Assembly: GCF_017872975.1 (NCBI RefSeq)
Contig: NZ_JAGGJP010000007.1
Location: 116,208 to 180,207 of the forward strand
DNA from: Rubellimicrobium aerolatum
Lineage (GTDB): Bacteria > Pseudomonadota > Alphaproteobacteria > Rhodobacterales > Rhodobacteraceae
Direction of reading: 5' to 3'
DNA: 64,000 nt
Each line of letters starts with the position of its first letter. Positions within the stretch are counted from its first letter, which is position 1. Shown here one piece after another: positions 26,184-34,180 of the stretch. A program made the position numbers and the translations under genes. The notes below the pieces were generated by a model, which saw nothing but the letters and a program-made list of their open reading frames with translations, made no database searches and was not told the origin of the DNA.

Positions 26184-27659
26184 GTGGCCCAGGCGGCGCG
26201 GAGCAATCGGGTGCTTCAGGACGTGATCTCGCTCGACGACGCCCTGGCCGCGCGGCTGGAGGCCGAGGCCGTGCTCGACGCGGGCGATCTGCGCCGCGCG
26301 CAGGAGATGGCGCGGCGCGAGGGTCGAGCGCTGCACCGGGTCCTTCTCGACGGTGGGACGGTCGAGGAGGAGGCGCTGCTCCCGGTCCTGTGCGAGGCGC
26401 TTGGGCTGCCCTTCGTCGCCGACGCCCGGAGCCATGGCATCGTCGTGGACCGCGCGGCGGCGGAGCGGCTGACCGAGCCCTTCCTGCGGAGCCGCGCCGC
26501 CGTCCCCCTCATCGCCGACGGCGCGGGGCCGGTGCCGGTGCTGATGGCCGACCCCGCCGACGTGGCGCAGCGCGAGGAGCTGGCGTTCCTGCTCGACCGC
26601 CCGATCTCGCCCTGCGGCGCGCTCCTGCGGACGATCCGCGCGCTGCTGGCCGAGGACGCCGACGCGGCGCGCGCGGGCGTGGCGGAGGCCGGCCCCACGC
26701 GCGAGGCGGAGGCCGGAGGCGAGGGAGCCGGCGGCGACGGCCCGGTGATCCGCTTCGTCAACGAGACGCTGGCCGAGGCCGTGGCGATGGGCGCGTCCGA
26801 CATCCATTTCGAGGCCGAGCCCGTGGGATTCGCGGTGCGGATGCGGATCAACGGCGTGCTGTCGCTCCGGCCCGGCGATCCGGGGGTCTCGGCCACGTCG
26901 GTCTTCGCCCGGCTGAAGGTCATGGCGCGCGCCAACGTCGCCGAGCGGCGGCTGCCGCAGGACGCGCGGTTCTCGGGCGTGTTCTCGGGGCGCAGGATCG
27001 ACTTCCGGCTGTCTTGCCTTCCCACCCGCCACGGCGAGAGCGCGGCGCTCCGCGTGCTCGACCCCCAGGCGCTGCGGCTGGGCTGGGACCAGCTCGGCTT
27101 CGATGCGGCGATGGTGGCGCGCGTCACCCGGCTGATCGAGCTGCCCAACGGGTTGTTCCTGGTCACGGGGCCGACCGGCTCGGGCAAGACGACGACGCTT
27201 TATACCGCGCTGGCGCATCTCAACTCGATCCGCCGCAAGATCGTGACGGTCGAGGACCCGATCGAATACAGCCTGCCCGGCGTCCAGCAGGTCCAGGTGC
27301 AGGACGAAATCGGCCTTTCCTTCGCGCGGGTGCTGCGCGCGATCCTCCGCCACGACCCCGACGTGGTGATGGTAGGCGAGATCCGCGACGCGGAGACCGC
27401 CGAGATCGCCTGCCGCGCGGCGCAGGTCGGGCGGATGGTCCTGTCCACGCTGCACACGCGGTCGGCCAAGGGGGCGGCGACGCGGCTCGTGGACCTCGGG
27501 GTGCCCGATTACATCGTGGCCGACGTGCTGCGCGGCGTGCTGGCGCAGAATCTCGCCCGGACGACCTGCCCCGACTGCGGCGGGAGCGGCTGCCGGAGCT
27601 GCGGATTCACCGGCGTAGCGCCGCGACGGGTCGAGCTGGACCTGATCGAGGCCGGTTGA
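26184..27659 (+). CDS. gspE: Type II secretion ATPase GspE
   Basis: A 491-residue hexameric ATPase driving T2SS. It has an N-terminal T2SSE_N domain (GRALHRVLLDGGTVEEEALL), then the Walker A GPTGSGKTTTLY, Asp box IVTVEDPIEYSLPGVQQ, Walker B DVVMVGEIRDAETAE and His box STLHTRSA. The C-terminus ends early: the zinc-binding tetracysteine appears as a compact CPDC...CRSC pair four residues apart and the protein stops about 20 residues later, whereas typical GspE has a longer loop and tail. The start is GTG at 26184 with only a weak ribosome site. Confidence 0.93.
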   Translation: MAQAARSNRVLQDVISLDDALAARLEAEAVLDAGDLRRAQEMARREGRALHRVLLDGGTVEEEALLPVLCEALGLPFVADARSHGIVVDRAAAERLTEPFLRSRAAVPLIADGAGPVPVLMADPADVAQREELAFLLDRPISPCGALLRTIRALLAEDADAARAGVAEAGPTREAEAGGEGAGGDGPVIRFVNETLAEAVAMGASDIHFEAEPVGFAVRMRINGVLSLRPGDPGVSATSVFARLKVMARANVAERRLPQDARFSGVFSGRRIDFRLSCLPTRHGESAALRVLDPQALRLGWDQLGFDAAMVARVTRLIELPNGLFLVTGPTGSGKTTTLYTALAHLNSIRRKIVTVEDPIEYSLPGVQQVQVQDEIGLSFARVLRAILRHDPDVVMVGEIRDAETAEIACRAAQVGRMVLSTLHTRSAKGAATRLVDLGVPDYIVADVLRGVLAQNLARTTCPDCGGSGCRSCGFTGVAPRRVELDLIEAG

Positions 27660-27950
27660 TCCGCCCACGGCGGGAGCGCGTGCCGCCGTTTTGATCGACC
27701 TCGCCCGCGACAGTGCGTCGCCGTCACGTGCCAATGGACCGGGCTTCGCCACATTATCGCCATAATTACAAGGACGAAGCGCCAATTCGGCCGTTTCAAG
27801 TAAGTAGTATTACGTATTGCGGCCCATGATTATGGCCACAAAATGGCAGCATGGGCATCGGAGGCCGCGGGGGGGAACCACGGGGCCTTGGGGTTCGGGT
27901 TCAAGGTTATGCGTCGCGTCGCGACCCGCGCGACGTCAAGGGGGTGTGCA
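27660..27950. other. Intergenic region with an unusual AT-rich patch
   Basis: No gene seen. Between about 27740 and 27845 the sequence is clearly richer in A/T than anything nearby, with TTATCGCCATAATTAC and GTAGTATTACGTATTG. It precedes the multicopper oxidase gene and is a likely promoter or regulator-binding zone. A matched -35/-10 pair could not be placed with confidence. Confidence 0.4.
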
Positions 27951-30299
27951 ATGTACTTGCAACGATCGGCTTCCCGCGCCCGCCAGCGCGAGGCAGAGAA
28001 CGCACGGCGCAACCGTGGCGAAATCGTCAAGGCGCTCTCCATCGGAGAGGTCTCGCGCCGCGAGCTGTTCAAGTGGGGCATCTTCACGGCCGGTGGCGCG
28101 CTGGCCATGACCAACGGCCTCAGCCCGTTCGCGCCGAGCAAGGTCGAGGCCGCCGTGCCGACCGGCGCGCCGAGGAGCCCGACGTTCGGGGTCCAGCCCT
28201 TCACCCAGCCCTTGCAGCGCTTGGCGTTGCAGACGCCGATGCCGCTGACCCCGAGGACGCGCGGGACCGAGGTGGACCTCCGCTTCCCCGCCGGCTCGGG
28301 CGAGCCCGACGCCAGGAGGCTGTCGTGGCACACTGACTTCACGGCCACGGGCGGGACCCAGCATGTCAATCCGCTGACCGGCCGGGGGCCGATGGAGGGC
28401 CGGCCTCCGGGCGAATACTTCGGCCAGCAGCGGTGGCGGGAATACCTGCCCAAGAAGGCCTACGTGATGTCGCTGGGCTGCCCGCCCGACGACACCTTCT
28501 GCTTCCACAAGGACCTGCCCCATCAGGCCGAGAACAAGGTCTGGTCCTTCGGCGCGGGCCGCATGGCCGAGGGGGGCGCGCCGCCGCTCATCAAGGTGCG
28601 CTACGGCGAGCCGGTGATCTTCCGCCACTACAACAACCTGCCGCTCGAGGAGGCCGACAACGGCGGCTTCGGCAGCAACAGCCAATCCACCCACAACCAC
28701 AACGGCCACAACGCCTCGACCGGCGACGGCGCGTCGAACGCGCACTTCTTCCCCGGCCAGTTCTACGACTACCACTGGACCACGACGCTAGCGCGGGCCG
28801 ACATGCCGACCCCCAGTGTGCCCAATGTGACCAATGCGGCTAAGCGCGCCTCGGGCCCGGACGGCAAGGGCGGCCTCGTCCAGGTTCCGGGCGACTACCG
28901 GGAGCTGCAGAGCACTCTCTGGTTCCACGACCACCGCTTCTTCTACACGGCCGAGAACGTCTACAAGGGCCACATGGGGATGCTGAACTACTACAGCGGC
29001 CCCGACCGCGGCAACGAGGTGCTGAGCGACGGCGTCAACCTGAGGCTCCCCTCGGGCTCGCTGCTCGACTGGGGCAACATCGACTTCGACGTGAACCTGG
29101 CCTTCAGCGACGCCGTCTGGGACCAGGACGGCCAGCTCTTCTTCGACATCTTCGATGTCCAGGGCTTCGTGGGTGACCAGGTCCTCGTCAACTTCGCCTA
29201 CAAGCCCTACTTCGAGGTGCTCCCGCGCAAGTACCGCTTCCGCATCCTCGCGGCGGGCATGGCGCGGTTCTGGAGGTTCGCGCTCGTCAACTCGGCCAAC
29301 CAGCTCGTGCCGATGAAGGTGATCGCCACCGATGGAAACTTCCTGCCCGCGCCGGTGACGGTCACGCAGATCGACCCGCAGGGGGTGGGCGAGCGGTTCG
29401 ACGTGATCGTGGACTTCACGGGGATGCCGGTCAATTCCAAGCTGCGGCTGGTCAACCTGATGGAGCACGAGGTCGGCCAGCGTCCGAAGCAGACGCGCAG
29501 CGTCGCCGACGCGCTGAGCGGCCGGGTGACCGGCGATCCGGCGGTGGGCGCGGCCCTCGAATTCCGGATCGTGTCGCAGGTCGCCAGCGTCGATGTGCCC
29601 GGCGTGATCCACCGGACCCCGACCAGGGATCTCAGCCAGGTGCCGGCCAAGCTGACCGACCTGATCCCGATCGTCGAGCCGACCCGCGTCCGGGTGATCG
29701 AGTTCAAGTCCGGCGCCGATTCGCCGCGCGATCCGGTGACGGGCGAGTGCCTCCCCAGTTGCCCGGACGAGACCATCCGGCCGGAGTTCCCCTACGGAAT
29801 ACGGATCAATGGCGAAGGCACCTACGGCTCCGTCGCCAACCGGGTGTCGTTCCTGGTGCCCAAGCCGGGCGAGGTGGAGCACTGGATCCTGCGGAACACG
29901 GCGGGAAGCTGGGATCACCCGGTGCACCTCCACTTCGAGGAGGGCCGCACCATCGACCGTGGGGCAACCCCGCTCTCGGCGATCGAGCGGAACTCCCGCA
30001 AGGACGTCTGGCGGCTGGGCACGAACGGCGACGTGCGCATCCAGGTGCGGTTCGGCGAGTACGGCGGCGCCTACGTCATGCACTGCCACAACACCGCCCA
30101 CGAGGATGCGGCGATGCTGCTGCGCTACGACATCCTGACCGACCCGAACAATCCCAAGAACTCGCAGACCCACGTGTCGGTCATCCCGACGCCCAACCCG
30201 ACACCGGACGGCGTAACCTACGTGACGCCCGAGCTGCTGCCCGAGGGCAATCCGTTCCACCCGGACTTCGAGCCCTTCCCCAGCACGGCACCGACCTGA
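27951..30299 (+). CDS. Tat-exported multicopper oxidase
   Basis: A 782-residue three-cupredoxin-domain oxidase that would couple one-electron oxidation of a substrate (phenol, metal ion) to O2 reduction to water. The Tat signal is VSRRELFKWGIFTAGGALAM (about residues 32-51). All copper motifs are present: THNHNGHN (about 247), WFHDHR (about 325), HPVHLHFE (about 655), and HCHNTAHEDAAM (about 709) with axial Met, as in CotA/bilirubin-oxidase-type enzymes. Long insertions make it larger than CotA. The start is ATG 27951 behind AAGGGGG; in-frame ATGs at 27843 and 27909 lack a site. It sits between gspE and gspD, so it is a strong candidate T2SS substrate. Confidence 0.92.
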   Translation: MYLQRSASRARQREAENARRNRGEIVKALSIGEVSRRELFKWGIFTAGGALAMTNGLSPFAPSKVEAAVPTGAPRSPTFGVQPFTQPLQRLALQTPMPLTPRTRGTEVDLRFPAGSGEPDARRLSWHTDFTATGGTQHVNPLTGRGPMEGRPPGEYFGQQRWREYLPKKAYVMSLGCPPDDTFCFHKDLPHQAENKVWSFGAGRMAEGGAPPLIKVRYGEPVIFRHYNNLPLEEADNGGFGSNSQSTHNHNGHNASTGDGASNAHFFPGQFYDYHWTTTLARADMPTPSVPNVTNAAKRASGPDGKGGLVQVPGDYRELQSTLWFHDHRFFYTAENVYKGHMGMLNYYSGPDRGNEVLSDGVNLRLPSGSLLDWGNIDFDVNLAFSDAVWDQDGQLFFDIFDVQGFVGDQVLVNFAYKPYFEVLPRKYRFRILAAGMARFWRFALVNSANQLVPMKVIATDGNFLPAPVTVTQIDPQGVGERFDVIVDFTGMPVNSKLRLVNLMEHEVGQRPKQTRSVADALSGRVTGDPAVGAALEFRIVSQVASVDVPGVIHRTPTRDLSQVPAKLTDLIPIVEPTRVRVIEFKSGADSPRDPVTGECLPSCPDETIRPEFPYGIRINGEGTYGSVANRVSFLVPKPGEVEHWILRNTAGSWDHPVHLHFEEGRTIDRGATPLSAIERNSRKDVWRLGTNGDVRIQVRFGEYGGAYVMHCHNTAHEDAAMLLRYDILTDPNNPKNSQTHVSVIPTPNPTPDGVTYVTPELLPEGNPFHPDFEPFPSTAPT

Positions 30300-30308
30300 G
30301 GGGGCATC

Positions 30309-31421
30309 ATGGGACGGGACCGCATGAACCTGCGGCGATGGGCGGGGGCGCTGGCCCTCGCCCTGGCCGCCACCACGGCGCAGGCCGCCGACGAGATCCG
30401 CGACGCGGATTACTTCACCAACCGCCCGCTCGTCACACAGGACGGCGAGACGGTGCGGTTCTGGGACGACCTGCTCCGGGACAGGATCGTCGTCATCACC
30501 TTCATCTACACCGACTGCCCCAACATCTGCTCGGTGGGGACGGCCCGGCTCGCGCAGGTCTACGACTGGCTGGGCGAGCGGATGGGACGCGACATCTTCT
30601 TCTACTCGATCACGCTCGACCCGGAGAACGACACGCCCGAGGACCTGAGGACCTTCGCCAAGGCGTTCAACGTGGACAAGGGCTGGACCTTCCTCACCGG
30701 CACGCGCGAGGACATCGACGCGATCCGCTACAAGCTGGGCGAGCGCAGCGAGGCCCTGGAGCAGCACCGCTCCGACTTCGTGATCGGCAACGCCAGCACC
30801 GGCGTCTGGCGGCGGTCGTCGGCCATGGGCAGCCTGACGGTCGCGCTCCAGTCGATCCTGGAGCTCGACCCCGAATGGACGGCGCCGCCGGCGCCGGCCT
30901 CTGCGTCGGCCAGCCCGGAATATCATTCGCCCGATTTCGGCGAGGCGCTGTTCCTGGGGAGATGCGCGTCCTGCCACACGATCGGCGAGGGCGTGCGGCT
31001 GGCGCCCGACCTGGCGTCCGTGACCCTGCGGCGCGATCCCGACTGGCTCCGGCGGTTCATCCTCGCGCCCGATGCCATGTTGACGGCGGGCGACCCCGTG
31101 GCCGTCGCTCTCGATGCCGACTATCCGGGGATACGGATGCCCAGCATCGGCCTGGGAGAGGATGAGGTGGACATCCTGATGGCCTACCTCGCCGAGGAGG
31201 ACCGGAAGCTGGTCGCGGTGGAGCAGGCGCAGGCCGAGGCCGCCGCCCTCGCCACCGCCGACCATGGCGCGCACGACCACGGCTCTCACGACCACGCCGC
31301 GCATGGCAGCGAGGCCGCGCACGACCATTCCGGCCATGCTGCCACCGCTCCTCCAGCCCAGGCGATGCCGGCCGACGCCGGCCACGCCCACGGCTCGCAC
31401 GACCACGCCGCCGTGCCGTGA
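30309..31421 (+). CDS. Sco1/SenC–cytochrome c fusion with His-rich tail
   Basis: A 370-residue exported protein (signal peptide ending ATTAQA) with three parts. Residues about 28-195 are a Sco/SenC thioredoxin-fold copper chaperone with the copper ligands CPNIC (about 69-73) and a histidine in LEQHRSDFVIG. Residues about 205-300 are a class I cytochrome c domain with CASCHT (about 219) and an axial-Met region ADYPGIRMPSIGL. Residues 318-370 hold 13 histidines in HDHG/SHDH-type repeats, a probable copper or zinc reservoir. It lies 9 bp after the multicopper oxidase stop, so co-expression is likely, and it probably loads copper or shuttles electrons for that oxidase. Confidence 0.9.
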   Translation: MGRDRMNLRRWAGALALALAATTAQAADEIRDADYFTNRPLVTQDGETVRFWDDLLRDRIVVITFIYTDCPNICSVGTARLAQVYDWLGERMGRDIFFYSITLDPENDTPEDLRTFAKAFNVDKGWTFLTGTREDIDAIRYKLGERSEALEQHRSDFVIGNASTGVWRRSSAMGSLTVALQSILELDPEWTAPPAPASASASPEYHSPDFGEALFLGRCASCHTIGEGVRLAPDLASVTLRRDPDWLRRFILAPDAMLTAGDPVAVALDADYPGIRMPSIGLGEDEVDILMAYLAEEDRKLVAVEQAQAEAAALATADHGAHDHGSHDHAAHGSEAAHDHSGHAATAPPAQAMPADAGHAHGSHDHAAVP

Positions 31422-31473
31422 CCCTCGTCCGGCGCTCCGGGCCGTTGTCCGGCCTGGAGCGCCGACGCGAGGG
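31422..31473 (+). terminator. Probable terminator after the Sco fusion gene
   Basis: A long hairpin starts right after the stop codon: CCCTCGTCCGGCGCTCC (31422-31438) pairs with GGAGCGCCGACGCGAGGG (31456-31473) with one bulge. The downstream 250 bp before the gspD end holds no convincing gene. TTGACC (31529) and TGTCAT form a weak promoter-like pair there, with nothing obvious to transcribe. Confidence 0.5.
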
Positions 31474-31727
31474 GTCGGGCCGCGCCGGCCGTCCGGGCTC
31501 CCAGGCACCGGATGACGGGCCAAGCGCGTTGACCGACTCTTAACCTTTTCCTGTCATCCTTGAGGCACCGCGAATCGGGGCGTTCCCCCCGAAAGGACGC
31601 GAGGGCCCCGGCAAGGCCCTGCGGCCGCAGGAGGGGAAAGGTGCGCCCGCGCCCCGGACGCCGCCTTGGGCCCCCATGGCCATCCCGGCGCGGCCTCGGC
31701 GAGCTGGCCCCGTCGGGGCCGCGCCGG

Positions 31728-33764
31728 TCAGTAGAGCCCCTGGATCTCTAGCGGCAGGCTGCGGACCTCGCGCTCGCCCAGGATGGTCCGGGGCGGCTCG
31801 GTGGCGTCGGCGGCGCGAAGGCGGGTGTAGCGGTCCTCGGCCGCCTGGCGGATGTCGTTCTGGTCGCGCAGGATGGTCGGGCGGAGGAACACGAACAGCG
31901 TCCGGTTCGTCTGGTTGTCGTTGCGGGACCGGAACAGGTTGCCCAGCACCGGCACGTCGCCCAAGCCCGGCACCTTCTGGTCCTGCGAGGTCTGGTCGTC
32001 GGTGATGAGCCCGCCCAGCACCACGGTCCCCCGGTTGTCGGCCAGCACCGTGGTGTTGATGACCCGGCGGTTGGTGATGAGGTCGGCCGCACCCTCGACG
32101 TTGGCGTTGACGAGGCTCGACACCTCCTGCTCAATCTCCAGTTGCACGACCCCGCCGGCGGTGATCCGGGGCACCACGTTCATGGTGATCCCCACGTCGC
32201 GCCGCTCGATGGTGGTGAAGGGCGTGACGGTGTTGCCGTCGGTGGCGAAGCTCCCCGTGCGGAAGGGCACGTTCTGGCCCACGACGATGGTCGCGGGCTC
32301 GTTGTCCAGCGTCGTGACCGAGGGCGTGGACAGCAGCCGCGCCTGGCTCGACTGCGACAGCGCCTGGACCAGGATGCCGAAGTCGTCGTTGGACGCCCCG
32401 ACCGTGAGCCCGGTGGACAGCGCGACCTCGGCCGGCGCGCCGATGGCGGTCAGCACGTTCTGGATCGACACGCCGCCGTTGCTGAACGAGGTGGCGGCGA
32501 CGCCGCCCGGCTGCGCCGCCTCGGCGAAGCCGAGCTGGATGCCCAGCCGCTCGGCCACGTCGCCCGAGACCTCGACGATGGCGGCCTCGATCATCACCTG
32601 CGGCCGGCGCACGTCGAGCGCGCGGACGAGGTTGCCCACCTCCTGCACCTGCGCGGCGGTGCCGCGCACGATGATGGAGTTGGTCTCGATGGAGGCCTGG
32701 ACGGTGACGGCCGCGGGGTCGGCGGCGCGGTTCAGCGGGACGAAGCTGCCGCCCGCGACCTGCTCGACGGCCGGGATGGAGCCTCCCTCCGCCACCTCGG
32801 CCTCGCCCGCCCCGGCTCCGGCTCCGGCGGCGGCGACCAGCGGCTCGGCCGTGCCCGGATTCGTGCCCAGGCCCAGGCCGAACCCGGACCCTGCCGCGCC
32901 GACGATGTCCGTCCCCTGGCCCAAGGTGCCCTGGATGATCTCGGCCACGATGGCTGCGTCGCCATACTGGAGGCGGAACACGGTGGTGGTGACGGCCTCC
33001 TGCGGCGGCCGCAGCGGCGGCACGTCCATGGACCGCGCGAGGTCGCGGATCTCGTCGACCTCCTCCTGCGTGCCGCGCACGAGGAGGAGGTTCGAGGACG
33101 GATCGACCGAAAGGCGCGCGCTCGTGCCCGCCGGGCCCAGCACGCCCAGGATGGCGTTGCCCACGGTGGCGGCGTCGGCGTTGGCGAAGCGGATCACCTC
33201 GGACTGCTCGTCGGTCTCCGCGTCGAAGGCGCGGGCGATCTCGAGGATGCGCTCGACGTTGGCGCGGGTGTCGGTGAGCAGGATGGCGTTGGGATCGACC
33301 AGCGCCTCGATGTAGCCGGACTCGGCCACCAAGGGACGCAGGACCCGCACCGCCTCGGCCGAGGGCAGGCGCGACAGGCGCAGTATCTCGGTCACCACGT
33401 CCTGCGTCCCGGCCGCGCCCGTGGGGTTCGCGCCGCCGATGGTGCGGGCCTCGGCCTCGGGCACCACCTGCCAGACGGTGTCGGTCTCCACCGCGACGAA
33501 CCCGCGCGAGCGCAGGATCGACTGGAACAGCGCCCAGACCCCCGCCTCGTCGAGCCGCTCGGAGGAGACCACGGTGACCTCGCCCGTCACCTCCGGCGCG
33601 AGGACCAGCGTGCGGCCGGTGATCTCGGAGACCTGCGCGGCGAGGACCGAGATGTCGGCCCCGCGCAGGTTGATGACGAAGGTCCCGGGCTCCTGCGCCC
33701 TGGCCAGTACGGGCGACAGGGCGAGGAGCAGGCCCGCCGCTAGCAGGACGAGGAGGCGGATCAT
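31728..33764 (-). CDS. gspD: Type II secretion secretin GspD
   Basis: A 678-residue outer-membrane secretin. It has a signal peptide (MIRLLVLLAAGLLLALSPVL...), an N0 domain (FVINLRGADISVLAAQVSEI), and N1-N3 repeats with segments such as ALVDPNAILLTDTRANVERI and NLLLVRGTQEEVDEI. The secretin core follows, with TLDNEPATIVVGQNVPFRTG, RVINTTVLADNRGTVVLGGL and VPGLGDVPVLGNLFRS. A Gly/Ala/Glu-rich insert lies within N3. No pilotin-type S-domain is obvious at the end (LEIQGLY). It is transcribed alone, opposite to the multicopper oxidase genes. Confidence 0.96.
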   Translation of the reverse strand: MIRLLVLLAAGLLLALSPVLARAQEPGTFVINLRGADISVLAAQVSEITGRTLVLAPEVTGEVTVVSSERLDEAGVWALFQSILRSRGFVAVETDTVWQVVPEAEARTIGGANPTGAAGTQDVVTEILRLSRLPSAEAVRVLRPLVAESGYIEALVDPNAILLTDTRANVERILEIARAFDAETDEQSEVIRFANADAATVGNAILGVLGPAGTSARLSVDPSSNLLLVRGTQEEVDEIRDLARSMDVPPLRPPQEAVTTTVFRLQYGDAAIVAEIIQGTLGQGTDIVGAAGSGFGLGLGTNPGTAEPLVAAAGAGAGAGEAEVAEGGSIPAVEQVAGGSFVPLNRAADPAAVTVQASIETNSIIVRGTAAQVQEVGNLVRALDVRRPQVMIEAAIVEVSGDVAERLGIQLGFAEAAQPGGVAATSFSNGGVSIQNVLTAIGAPAEVALSTGLTVGASNDDFGILVQALSQSSQARLLSTPSVTTLDNEPATIVVGQNVPFRTGSFATDGNTVTPFTTIERRDVGITMNVVPRITAGGVVQLEIEQEVSSLVNANVEGAADLITNRRVINTTVLADNRGTVVLGGLITDDQTSQDQKVPGLGDVPVLGNLFRSRNDNQTNRTLFVFLRPTILRDQNDIRQAAEDRYTRLRAADATEPPRTILGEREVRSLPLEIQGLY

Positions 33765-34180
33765 GGCAGGACCGGCCGCGCCAGGGGACCGGACCCGGCC
33801 CGCCGCGCCCAAGCCCATCCAGGGACCGCGATCCCATCGAGACTCCATCGACCGCGTTGACCCATCCACCCCTCACCTGCCCCGATCGCGCCCCCGGACA
33901 AGCCGGCCCGTGCCCGGCCCGCCCGGCGACGCTGCCCTTTTGCGGCCATGCTACTTCCTGTCCCCATCCGGATCAGCCCTATCTCATCGACGCCCTTCCG
34001 CAAAGCCGCCCTGATGCCGCCCCGCCACAGCCCGGCCATGGTCGCTGGATCGCCCGCGGGTTCGGCCGTGGAATGGGCAATCCGATTCGGCCGCTCGACT
34101 CGGAAGGGCAAGGGCCACTAGACTCGGGGAAACGGCGACGGCCCCGCAGGGGTCGCCGCCTCGCCACGGGGGGCTTGGGG
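33765..34180. other. Divergent gspD / lipoprotein intergenic region
   Basis: About 415 bp with no convincing gene. It must hold the promoters of gspD (minus) and the LppC-like gene (plus), but I could not place a clear -35/-10 pair. Confidence 0.4.

Noticed and set aside
31527..31560. TTGACC and TGTCAT as a promoter
   Set aside because: The spacing is acceptable but no supported gene lies downstream on that strand.
31560..31751. 63-codon plus-strand frame between the Sco fusion gene and gspD
   Set aside because: Arg/Pro-rich, no convincing ribosome site, overlaps the gspD end; best explained by chance.
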